Below the pieces are notes generated by a model that had not been told where the DNA came from, searched no databases, and saw only the letters and a list, made by a program, of their open reading frames with translations. Made by a program: the position numbers and the translations under genes. From NCBI RefSeq assembly GCF_003253545.1, contig NZ_QKYV01000005.1, positions 1 to 64,000 on the forward strand: a stretch of 64,000 bases of DNA, read 5' to 3'. The number at the start of each line of letters is the position of its first letter. Positions within the stretch are counted from its first letter, which is position 1. This document shows positions 55,482 to 62,685 of this stretch, in pieces. The stretch comes from Mesonia algae. Its GTDB lineage: Bacteria; Bacteroidota; Bacteroidia; Flavobacteriales; Flavobacteriaceae.

Positions 55482-55549
55482 GATATTGTTTTGCAGCAAA
55501 GTTAAAGAAGTTAGCTATCTTTTTTTTATAAAGTTATGCTAAATTTCCT

Positions 55550-56290
55550 TTACTGAAGTAATGCTGGGTTAATATCAAAAATATTGTCGTTTTTATAACG
55601 GTCTATAAAAGCTGTACTTAAAAAATTTCTTCCTTTAAGATTGGTATCGTTGGTTATAATTTTATGAATATCAATTTTTTGATAAGCCTTTAACATAGGT
55701 AAAGCAATTTTCCGATAAGAAAAATGCCAAGGCTCTGGGTAGAAGCCTTTTCGGTTAGGGTTATTAGTATACACTATATAAAATCCAAATTTTTCACTAT
55801 GTTCATTTAACCACATTTTCATTTTATAATATACACCTTCTAATTCATAATTTTTAGGAAGTAAAACGTTCTTAGGATGAGTAGCGTTAGCATCGATAAT
55901 ATCAATATCGGTGCCCCAATGATGTCTAGAAGTTCCTGGAATAGTAGAGTATTCAATAATCTTATTAATGGCTTCTATTTCACTTAATCCTTGATGGGTG
56001 AAGCGAGTAAACTTAGCATTAAAAATTTGTTTTTGACGTTTGTAACCACGATAAGCAGATACAATTTGAATGTTAATATTTTCTTTCTTCGCAGCAGCTT
56101 GCATTTTTATAAATGCTTCATTTACTTCTTTTCTAACTAGATAACCATTGCCGTAAAATTTAGTATTGGCTTTACCGGTAAGTTCTTCAATGGTAAATTC
56201 TTCGGAATCTAATGAGTTCCAAAAAGATAGAGGAAGCAAACTTGCGCTTGCTGTAAGAACACTTTTATTTATAAAACTTCTTCTGTTCAT
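55550..56290 (-). CDS. M15 family D,D-carboxypeptidase (VanY-like), possible Tat substrate
   Basis: 246 residues. N terminus MNRRSFINKSVLTASASLLPL has the RRxFI pattern of a Tat signal. The VanY/M15B zinc site is SRHHWGTDIDI (His and Asp ligands) with PEPWHFSYR (Glu, His) further on, plus VSAYRGYKRQKQIFN. It should trim the terminal D-Ala of peptidoglycan stem peptides. Start overlaps the GNAT gene stop by 4 nt. Confidence 0.9.
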   Translation of the reverse strand: MNRRSFINKSVLTASASLLPLSFWNSLDSEEFTIEELTGKANTKFYGNGYLVRKEVNEAFIKMQAAAKKENINIQIVSAYRGYKRQKQIFNAKFTRFTHQGLSEIEAINKIIEYSTIPGTSRHHWGTDIDIIDANATHPKNVLLPKNYELEGVYYKMKMWLNEHSEKFGFYIVYTNNPNRKGFYPEPWHFSYRKIALPMLKAYQKIDIHKIITNDTNLKGRNFLSTAFIDRYKNDNIFDINPALLQ

Positions 56291-56733
56291 AAACTTTTAT
56301 ACATAAGAAAATGTGGACCAACATCTTCAATTATAAATACATTTCCCTTTATTGAAAACCCAAATTTTTGATAAAAGCCAACAGCAATTTCTCTGGCGTT
56401 GAACCATAAGATTTTGTAGTTCTGTGATTTTGCAATTTGTATAGCTTTTTCTAGCAATAAGTTACCTAATTGTTTTTTTTGATAATCGGGTAACACTGCC
56501 ATTCCGCGTAAGCGTAATTGAGAATTTTTAAATGAAAAATCTGGATGATCATCAATCATTAAAGTAGCAATGCCTGCTAAAACATTATTAAAATAGACGC
56601 CCAAATGAATTGTCGAGTTGTCATCATCGCCAGGCATTTTGCAAAATTCTAAAGCTTTACCATCTCTTAAAACTTTTTGCCGTATAGGAAGAACTGTATT
56701 GCTTTCTACTTCTTTAATCTGAATATTCAACAA
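56287..56733 (-). CDS. GNAT family N-acetyltransferase (ElaA-like)
   Basis: 148 residues. Acetyl-CoA binding loop region LRLRGMAVLPDYQKKQLGNLLLEKA, strand ILWFNAREIAVGFYQKFGF and closing strand. The LRGMAV...QKKQLG pattern is the Q/R-x-x-G-x-G/A loop with K in place of one Gly. ElaA-like order with IRQKVLRDGKALEF at the N terminus. Substrate unknown. Between the 95-residue GNAT (1 nt gap) and the M15 peptidase (4 nt overlap). Confidence 0.85.
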   Translation of the reverse strand: MLNIQIKEVESNTVLPIRQKVLRDGKALEFCKMPGDDDNSTIHLGVYFNNVLAGIATLMIDDHPDFSFKNSQLRLRGMAVLPDYQKKQLGNLLLEKAIQIAKSQNYKILWFNAREIAVGFYQKFGFSIKGNVFIIEDVGPHFLMYKSL

Positions 56734-56734
56734 A

Positions 56735-57022
56735 TTAAGCTTTTAGTTTTTGATACTCTTCGTTTTCATCAAATTTTACTTCGGCAAAAGGACAAAGCGG
56801 ATCTATTTTAAAATTATTCTCTTTAGCATAATTTACCGTATGATCTAATAATTTTGAAGCTAAACCTTTACCTTCTTCTCCTTTTTTAGTTTCGGTATGA
56901 TCAATTACTAAAATATTATTGTCTTTTTTAATGTAGGTAAGTTCAGAGAGTATTCCATTATCATCTTCAAGGTAAAACATACCGTTAGTTTGGTTTTCTT
57001 TATGTTTAATTGATTGGCTCAT
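56735..57022 (-). CDS. Minimal GNAT N-acetyltransferase (Acetyltransf_CG, YjdJ-like)
   Basis: 95 residues, the typical length of the family. NGMFYLEDDNGILSELTYIKK, ILVIDHTETKKGEEGKGLASKLLDHTVNYAKENNFKIDPLCPFAE has the HTE motif, the EGKGLASKL CoA loop and the conserved P-L-C-P-F segment with its Cys. Substrate unknown. First of three leftward genes ending with the M15 peptidase. Confidence 0.92.
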   Translation of the reverse strand: MSQSIKHKENQTNGMFYLEDDNGILSELTYIKKDNNILVIDHTETKKGEEGKGLASKLLDHTVNYAKENNFKIDPLCPFAEVKFDENEEYQKLKA

Positions 57023-57141
57023 AGGGAGAAACTGTTTTGTGGTTGAAAATAATTTCTAACTTTAAAATTAAAATTATTTTATGAATGTAACTTATTGTAT
57101 TTAAAAATTAATTGAATTCTTTAAAAAAAATAAATTTTTAT

Positions 57142-57173
57142 TTGTTTAGAACTAAAGATATATACTATATTTG
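57142..57173 (+). promoter_or_regulatory. tRNA-Gly promoter
   Basis: TTG (57142-57144), 21-nt spacer, TATATTTG (57166-57173): full match to the Bacteroidota promoter; the tRNA begins at 57184, so transcription starts just in front of it. Confidence 0.75.
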
Positions 57174-57183
57174 CCTCCGCAAT

Positions 57184-57256
57184 GCGGGAGTAGCTCAGTT
57201 GGTAGAGCGTCAGCCTTCCAAGCTGAATGTCGCCAGTTCGAACCTGGTCTCCCGCT
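57184..57256 (+). tRNA. tRNA-Gly (anticodon TCC)
   Basis: Complete cloverleaf: acceptor GCGGGAG (57184-57190) with CTCCCGC (57249-57255), D arm GCTC...GAGC, anticodon stem TCAGC/GCTGA with loop CTTCCAA (anticodon TCC), T arm GCCAG-TTCGAAC-CTGGT, discriminator T. The CCA end is not encoded. Reads GGA and GGG glycine codons. Confidence 0.97.
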
Positions 57257-57257
57257 C

Positions 57258-57287
57258 AAAAGCCTCTTTTTTAAGAGGCTTTTTTTA
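57258..57287 (+). terminator. tRNA-Gly terminator
   Basis: AAAAGCCTCTT (57258-57268), TTTT loop, AAGAGGCTTTT, then a T-run; starts 2 nt after the tRNA end. The glsA stop at 57290 lies on the opposite strand directly beyond. Confidence 0.92.
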
Positions 57288-57289
57288 TT

Positions 57290-58201
57290 TTAAAAAATTG
57301 AAAGCCCTGTAAGTGTAGTCAATTCTTCTAAAGCTCGCATTCCTTTTTCTGAATTCCCTTTTTCATTTAATAATGGGCTCCAAACTGCTACCGCGTACTG
57401 ATGAGGGTGTATGGCTACAATGCCTCCACCAACACCACTTTTACCTGGTAGACCTACTCTAAAGCTAAACTCTCCAGCTTCATCATAAAAACCACAAGTC
57501 TGCATAATAGCGTTTATGCGTTTGGTGCTATTAGATTTTATTGCTTTTTCTTCAGTTCCCATAATTCTTCCTTCGTTAGCAAAAATCATAAATGCTTTTG
57601 CTAATTGGTGGCAAGACATAGATATAGAACATTGGTAAAAGTAAAAATCTAAAATATCATCTACATCGTTATTTATATTCCCTAAGGCTTTCATGTAATT
57701 TACCAAAGCAATATTTCTATATCCGTGTTTTTTCTCAGAACTCGCTACTTTTTCATCGTAATGAATATCATCGTCTTGAGCAATTAATCTCACAAAATCT
57801 AATAAGTCTTTTTTGGGATTATCTAAGCAACTGACTAATATGTCGGCAATGACTAAAGCACCTGCATTAATAAAAGGGTTTCTAGGAATTCCTTTTTCTT
57901 TTTCTAATTGCGTTAAAGAGTTAAAAGGATCTCCAGAAGGTTCTACATCTACACGCTTCCAGATTTTGCTTCCATGTTTTTTAGCTAATGCAAGGCTAAA
58001 AACTTTAGAAATACTTTGTATAGAAAATTTTTCATCACTGTTACCAAATGAATAATCCCCACCATCGATACAATGTAGGTGCATTCCAAACTTATCGGAA
58101 GGTACAAATGCAAGTTCAGGAATATAATCTGCTACTTTTCCTTCATCTTCAAAAGATTCAAGTTCTTTTTCTATAATATTAAGAATTGCTTGATAATCCA
58201 T
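57290..58201 (-). CDS. glsA: Glutaminase
   Basis: 303 residues, normal for the serine-type glutaminase family. S-x-x-K active site is FSIQSISKVFSLALA (Ser63, Lys66); also EPSGDPFNS, PRNPFINAGALV, EKKHGYRNIALVNYMK, TCGFYDEAGEF and LPGKSGVGGGIVA. Hydrolyses glutamine to glutamate and ammonia. It overlaps the pepE stop by 1 nt (58201), so they form an operon for amino acid and peptide breakdown. Confidence 0.97.
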   Translation of the reverse strand: MDYQAILNIIEKELESFEDEGKVADYIPELAFVPSDKFGMHLHCIDGGDYSFGNSDEKFSIQSISKVFSLALAKKHGSKIWKRVDVEPSGDPFNSLTQLEKEKGIPRNPFINAGALVIADILVSCLDNPKKDLLDFVRLIAQDDDIHYDEKVASSEKKHGYRNIALVNYMKALGNINNDVDDILDFYFYQCSISMSCHQLAKAFMIFANEGRIMGTEEKAIKSNSTKRINAIMQTCGFYDEAGEFSFRVGLPGKSGVGGGIVAIHPHQYAVAVWSPLLNEKGNSEKGMRALEELTTLTGLSIF

Positions 58202-58905
58202 TATGATAAATCTTTAAAAGAATAATTAGGCTCAACTTCTATAGGATCTCTTTGCGGAATAAACACGCGAGCTTTTAAACCTCCTTTTAAAAGAATATCA
58301 TTGTTTTTTATTCGTAACCAACTTCCTTCCCTTAAACCAACTACTGGAGTTTTTTGAAGGTTTTGAAACTCTTTTATTCTAGTTTCTCGAGTTTCTCCCT
58401 TATGTGTTGAAGAAGGATCAGGATCTAAGTAATGCGGATTAATATTAAACGGAAATAGCCCTAGCGTTTTAAAAGAAGGAGGGTGCACAATTGGCATGTC
58501 GTTAGTGGTATTCATTGTTTTTCCACAAATATTACTGCCCGCACTTGTGCCCAAATAAGCACATCCGCTTTTCACTTTTTCGCTCAAAATTTGCATCACA
58601 TCTTTTTGATAAAGTTGCGATACTAATAAGAATGTATTACCGCCACCTGTAAAAATAGCTTCAGCGTTTTTAATGGCTGTTTTAGGATCTTCTTTTTGGT
58701 GAATTCCTACAACATTTATATTTAAAAAACGAAGTCCATCTTGAGCTTTCTGAGTATACTCATCATGAGTTAAACCTCCTGGTCTTGCATAAGGAATAAA
58801 AATAATTTCATTTACTCCTTTAAATAATTCCGTTAAGGCATCGGGGAAATAACCAAGGTAATCACTTCCGTGAACGGTAGAAGTACTGGCGATAATACAA
58901 TTCAT
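58201..58905 (-). CDS. pepE: Peptidase E (alpha-aspartyl dipeptidase)
   Basis: 234 residues. Nucleophile elbow LGTSAGSNICGKT (Ser121), preceded by IFTGGGNTF; MPIVHPPSF and NPHYLDPDPSSTHKGETR (Asp/His region) are the S51 family signatures. Hydrolyses dipeptides with N-terminal aspartate. First gene of the pepE-glsA pair. Confidence 0.96.
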   Translation of the reverse strand: MNCIIASTSTVHGSDYLGYFPDALTELFKGVNEIIFIPYARPGGLTHDEYTQKAQDGLRFLNINVVGIHQKEDPKTAIKNAEAIFTGGGNTFLLVSQLYQKDVMQILSEKVKSGCAYLGTSAGSNICGKTMNTTNDMPIVHPPSFKTLGLFPFNINPHYLDPDPSSTHKGETRETRIKEFQNLQKTPVVGLREGSWLRIKNNDILLKGGLKARVFIPQRDPIEVEPNYSFKDLS

Positions 58906-59005
58906 ATATGGTATTTTTTATGTAAATTTATAGTATTGAAAACCTACAAAAAAGAATTATACACTTTTTAAGTTTTCTATAAGATTTACCCTAATCAAAA
59001 AAGTT

Positions 59006-59797
59006 ATGAAAAAAAGACTTCTTCTATTAATTGTTTTACTGAATTTAACTGCTTTACAGGCACAAATAGAAAATCGAGTATTTATTAAAGGCCAAGTGAG
59101 TGTAGATAGCTATATGGATGCTGGCGATATAAATATTTATAACATGAATACAACCGAAGGTGCAGCTACTAACAAATACGGGGAGTTTATATTAAAAGTG
59201 GGTTTAGATGACCGTCTTTTAGTTTCTTCTATTCAATACCAAGAATTTATCGTCGTGGTAGACGAAGGTGTGCTTAAAAATAAAACTATAAATATAAAAA
59301 TTAGTGAGGCGGTTAATGAGCTTGAGGAAGTTACGGTAAGACCTTATGACCTTTCAGGTAATGTACAGGCCGATGTTGCTAAAATAGAAACTGTAGACGC
59401 AGGAAGACCAGAATTATCTTCTTTAGAAATGGTCAACACGTATGATTATAAATTTACAGATGATAAAAATTCTAAAGTCGAAAATATTTCTATAGATAAA
59501 GGATATTTAACCAATGGTCTAAATTTCGCAAATATGTTTAGAGCTATTTTTACTGATAAGAATGGTAGTGATGATGCCAATACAGAAGAAATAGATGTAG
59601 CGATAAGAAAAGTTTACAACGACGATTTTTTTAAACGTAATCTAGATATAAAAAAAGAAAATATAAACGAGTTTATCTACTATACTCAAGAGAATGGTTT
59701 AAATCAAAAGATGTTAGAAAAAGGTAATGAATTAGATCTTATTGAGTTTTTAATTGAAAAAAGTAAAACCTATAAATTGCAACAACAACAGAAGTAG
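59006..59797 (+). CDS. CarboxypepD_reg-like secreted protein, array member 1
   Basis: 263 residues, signal peptide (1-19, ending LQAQ). A CarboxypepD_reg-like domain (about 25-105): FIKGQVSVDSYMDAGDINIYNMNTTEGAATNKYGEF...VSSIQYQEFIVVV, then NELEEVTVRPYDLSGNVQADV and a helical C-terminal half ending DLIEFLIEKSKTYK. It is the most divergent of four related neighbours, lacks the ADSIA motif of the others, and is spaced 31 nt from the next gene. No TonB barrel follows the domain, so it is not a SusC-type receptor. Function unknown. Confidence 0.82.
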   Translation: MKKRLLLLIVLLNLTALQAQIENRVFIKGQVSVDSYMDAGDINIYNMNTTEGAATNKYGEFILKVGLDDRLLVSSIQYQEFIVVVDEGVLKNKTINIKISEAVNELEEVTVRPYDLSGNVQADVAKIETVDAGRPELSSLEMVNTYDYKFTDDKNSKVENISIDKGYLTNGLNFANMFRAIFTDKNGSDDANTEEIDVAIRKVYNDDFFKRNLDIKKENINEFIYYTQENGLNQKMLEKGNELDLIEFLIEKSKTYKLQQQQK

Positions 59798-59828
59798 GCT
59801 GTCTTTAAAATAGAGCCAATTTCTTTTT

Positions 59829-60590
59829 ATGCAAAAAAACTACTTCATTATTATATTTTTTCTTGTCGGGTTATTTTATAGCAATGCACAAGAATTTTCA
59901 GGGACTATTGTAGCCGATTCTATTGCAGAGATTCAAGTGAATATTGTGAATTACAATAATGGTCTGGGGACGGTAAACTCAAAATCTGGGAAATTTTCTA
60001 TTCCCGCCAAAGTGGGAGATAAGGTAATTTTTTCTTCTGTAAAATATGAACCTTATACGGTAGAGATTACTCAAAAAATATTAGAAAAAGAGAACCACCA
60101 AATTATTCTTTTTTTGATGGTTAACGAGTTAGAAGAAGTCAATATATCATCTTTAACTTTAACAGGAGATTTACTCGCAGATGCTAATAATATGGATTTA
60201 GAACCTTCTTTAAGCGCTAGAGATTTAGGTTTGCCCGTACGAACAGCTCCAAGATTAACTGTTGAAGAAAGAAGACTTTATACGGCGGCTTCTGGAGGAC
60301 CCGTTGGAGTTTTAATAGATGTGCTTAGCGGAAGAATGGAAATGCTAAAACGTCAAAAAGAATATGCCGATTTAGAGCAGCTCATCGCTAAAAGCGAAAG
60401 TTTAGTCCCTAATAATTTTTTTGAAGAAACCCTCAATATTAATCCTACTTGGATTGATGATTTTTTGTATTTCTGCTCCCAGCAAGAAAATTTTAAATCA
60501 ACTGTAAATAAAAACGACGCATTTGTAATGATCGAATTTTTTCAGCAACAAGTGACTGCTTACCATAAATTTAAAAATGAAAGTCCTTAA
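59829..60590 (+). CDS. CarboxypepD_reg-like secreted protein, array member 2
   Basis: 253 residues, signal peptide ending SNAQ. FSGTIVADSIAEIQVNIVNYNNGLGTVNSKSGKFSIPAKVGDKVIFSSVKYEPYTVEI is the beta-sandwich domain; NELEEVNISSLTLTGDLLADANNMD is the conserved linker. A shared TVEERRLYTA segment and a helical tail (FFEETLNINPTWIDDFLYFC, FVMIEFFQQQ) match members 3 and 4. The stop overlaps the next start by 14 nt. Confidence 0.82.
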   Translation: MQKNYFIIIFFLVGLFYSNAQEFSGTIVADSIAEIQVNIVNYNNGLGTVNSKSGKFSIPAKVGDKVIFSSVKYEPYTVEITQKILEKENHQIILFLMVNELEEVNISSLTLTGDLLADANNMDLEPSLSARDLGLPVRTAPRLTVEERRLYTAASGGPVGVLIDVLSGRMEMLKRQKEYADLEQLIAKSESLVPNNFFEETLNINPTWIDDFLYFCSQQENFKSTVNKNDAFVMIEFFQQQVTAYHKFKNESP

Positions 60591-61386
60591 ACTAATCACT
60601 TATTGCATCTTATTTTCTAATGCAATGTGGTCTCAAGAAAAAAACCTGAAAGGACAAATAATAGCCGATTCCATTGCATTTAGAGAGGTAAATGTGGTCA
60701 ATTTAAATTCAAAGCAAGGAACTGTCAATCTTAAAAACGGTTATTTTGAAATTTCCGCGAAAACGGGAGATACTATATTTTTTTCTTCCTTACAATATGA
60801 GCCTCACCAAATAACCGTCGTAGCGGAAGACTTTACGGAAGTGAAAAATGTTTATTTACATCCCTTGATAAATGAGTTGGAGGGAGTTAATCTTTCTAAC
60901 GTAGATTTGACTGGTTTTTTAAATAAAGATGTAGAAGTTATAGAGACTCAAAGGTATTATAATGCTTCTAGTTTAGGCTTTCCTGTAATTAAAAATAGAT
61001 CTACTTTAGCTGAAAGGAGATTGTATACTGCGGGTAATCAATTAATTTGGTCAAAACCTACTACTGTACCCAACCTTACAATATCTGTAGATAGGGTAAT
61101 GAATGAAATTTCGGGTAAAATGGCTATGCTCCGTCGTCAACGAAGTAATGAAATTGAAAAAATGTCTTTAGAAAAAGCCTATTCAATTTTCAATAGTAAA
61201 TTTTATACTGATGAACTCGACATCTCAGAAAATTTAATCGAGGATTTTTTATATTTCTGTGTTACTTTTAAAAGCTTTTCAAGACTTATTGAACAGGAAA
61301 AGAAAACTTTAGATTTAATTGAATTTTTAATTGAAAAATCGACAGCATATAAAGTATTCAAAGAATTGGATAATGAGCAGAATTGA
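60577..61386 (+). CDS. CarboxypepD_reg-like secreted protein, array member 3
   Basis: 269 residues, signal peptide ending AMWSQ. The domain LKGQIIADSIAFREVNVVNLNSKQGTVNLKNGYFEISAKTGDTIFFSSLQYEPHQITVVAED is nearly identical to that in member 4, at the DNA level as well, while the C-terminal halves differ more. STLAERRLYTAGN and LIEDFLYFCVTFKSF are family marks. Overlaps both neighbours by 14 nt. A GC-rich palindrome copy lies within the conserved domain. Confidence 0.82.
   Translation: MKVLKLITYCILFSNAMWSQEKNLKGQIIADSIAFREVNVVNLNSKQGTVNLKNGYFEISAKTGDTIFFSSLQYEPHQITVVAEDFTEVKNVYLHPLINELEGVNLSNVDLTGFLNKDVEVIETQRYYNASSLGFPVIKNRSTLAERRLYTAGNQLIWSKPTTVPNLTISVDRVMNEISGKMAMLRRQRSNEIEKMSLEKAYSIFNSKFYTDELDISENLIEDFLYFCVTFKSFSRLIEQEKKTLDLIEFLIEKSTAYKVFKELDNEQN
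60752..60765. repeat. Dispersed GC-rich palindrome variant inside array member 3 (TTTCCGCGAAAACG)
   Basis: Read ATT TCC GCG AAA ACG, Ile-Ser-Ala-Lys-Thr, the same frame as the other genic copies. The copy in member 4 is 796 bp... later at the homologous codon position, so these two copies are probably one duplicated event. Confidence 0.5.
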
Positions 61387-62164
61387 GCTTTTTACAATCA
61401 CGTTGATTTTTCTACTTATCTCAAGTTTTACTTGGGCACAAGAAGAGAACTTTTCTGGTAAAATTATAGCCGATTCAATTGCATATAGAGAAATAAATGT
61501 GGTTAACCTTAACTCTAAACAAGGAACTGTTAATCAGAAAAACGGTTATTTTGAAATTTCCGCGAAAGCGGGAGATACTATATTTTTTTCTTCCTTGCAA
61601 TATGAGCCTCATCAAATAACCGTCGTAGCGGAAGACTCTACGAAAGTGAAAAAGATTTACTTACTTCCATTAATTAACGAATTAGAAGAGGTAAAAGTTT
61701 CTAATATTAATTTAACGGGTTTATTAAGTAAAGATGTAGAAGCTATAGAAACTCAGCCTTATTTAGACGCTTCAAATTTTGGTTTGCCTGTGGTAAAAAA
61801 TAGATCGACATTGGCACAGCGTAGGGTATACACCGCTACAACTTCGGGAGGAGGAATTATTCCTTTAGATCCTATCATCAATTATTTTTCTGGTAGGTTA
61901 GCGATGGTTTATCGTCAACGGGATTATGAAATAGAAAAAAGTTTAATGGAAAAAGCTTATTATATATTTCCATTAGATTTTTATACCCAAGAACTTCAGG
62001 TTCCAGAGAATTTAGTGGAAGATTTTCTATATTATTGTGCTACTTTTAAACCTTTTCCAGATCTAATAGTCAAAGAAATGCAAACCTTAGATTTAGTTCA
62101 GTTTTTAAAGCAAAAGTCTGTAGACTATATAAAGTTCAAAGAAATTAATAATGAATCACCTTAA
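61373..62164 (+). CDS. CarboxypepD_reg-like secreted protein, array member 4
   Basis: 263 residues from ATG 61373 (MSRIELFTITLIFLLISSFTWAQ), chosen because it gives a signal peptide and the same 14-nt overlap as the other junctions; an ATG at 61331 would add 14 residues before the signal. FSGKIIADSIAYREINVVNLNSKQGTVNQKNGYFEISAKAGDTIFFSSLQYEPHQITVVAED repeats member 3. NRSTLAQRRVYTATTSGGGI and LVEDFLYYCATFKPF follow. Function unknown. Confidence 0.82.
   Translation: MSRIELFTITLIFLLISSFTWAQEENFSGKIIADSIAYREINVVNLNSKQGTVNQKNGYFEISAKAGDTIFFSSLQYEPHQITVVAEDSTKVKKIYLLPLINELEEVKVSNINLTGLLSKDVEAIETQPYLDASNFGLPVVKNRSTLAQRRVYTATTSGGGIIPLDPIINYFSGRLAMVYRQRDYEIEKSLMEKAYYIFPLDFYTQELQVPENLVEDFLYYCATFKPFPDLIVKEMQTLDLVQFLKQKSVDYIKFKEINNESP
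61557..61570. repeat. Dispersed GC-rich palindrome inside array member 4 (TTTCCGCGAAAGCG)
   Basis: Identical to the intergenic copy at 269-282. Here it reads ATT TCC GCG AAA GCG, Ile-Ser-Ala-Lys-Ala. Confidence 0.6.
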
Positions 62165-62657
62165 AAAAATCATTTTTTTATTTTTAGTTTGTTCGTGTTT
62201 ATCCTTTAAAGGAACACATAAATTTTATCTAAGCGTTACCGATGCAGCTTATGTAGAGAAATCGTCTTCGGTTCAAATTATTACTCGACTTTTTGTAGAT
62301 GATTTTCAAAAATTGCTTCAAACTCGATATGACAAGAATGTTCAATTATTGAGAGGGCAAGATTTAGCTAAAAATAATGCGTATATTCAGCAATATTTTA
62401 ATAAAAAATTAAAAATAAACATTCAAAATAAAGATCTTAAGCTCAATTTTATAGGAAAACGCTATGAAGATGATCTTATAATTTGTTATTTTGAAATTGA
62501 GGGTGTAAAAAACTTCTCTTCCGTAGAAATCACCAATCTTTTGTTAACCGATTTATTTGAGGAACAAAAAAATTTAGTGCATTTTGAAAAAGGAGGAGAA
62601 ACAGAATCTCTTATGTTGGTGAAAGAAAAACCAACAGGTACTATTGAATTTAATTAA
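62151..62657 (+). CDS. DUF6702 family protein
   Basis: 168 residues, signal peptide with a Cys-containing h-region (LVCSCLSFKG). The mature part begins KFYLSVTDAAYVEKSSSVQIITRLFVDDFQKLLQTRYDK, the DUF6702 signature, and is a small beta-rich domain ending IEFN. It overlaps the preceding array member by 14 nt. Members of this family are seen beside M1 peptidase genes in flavobacteria, as here (28 nt gap). Function unknown. Confidence 0.85.
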   Translation: MNHLKKIIFLFLVCSCLSFKGTHKFYLSVTDAAYVEKSSSVQIITRLFVDDFQKLLQTRYDKNVQLLRGQDLAKNNAYIQQYFNKKLKINIQNKDLKLNFIGKRYEDDLIICYFEIEGVKNFSSVEITNLLLTDLFEEQKNLVHFEKGGETESLMLVKEKPTGTIEFN

Positions 62658-62685
62658 CCATCACTACTAATATAAACTTTATTTC

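Noticed and set aside
57112-57312. 66-codon plus-strand ORF
   Set aside because: It runs straight through the tRNA-Gly gene and its terminator; composition of the frame is explained by the RNA gene.
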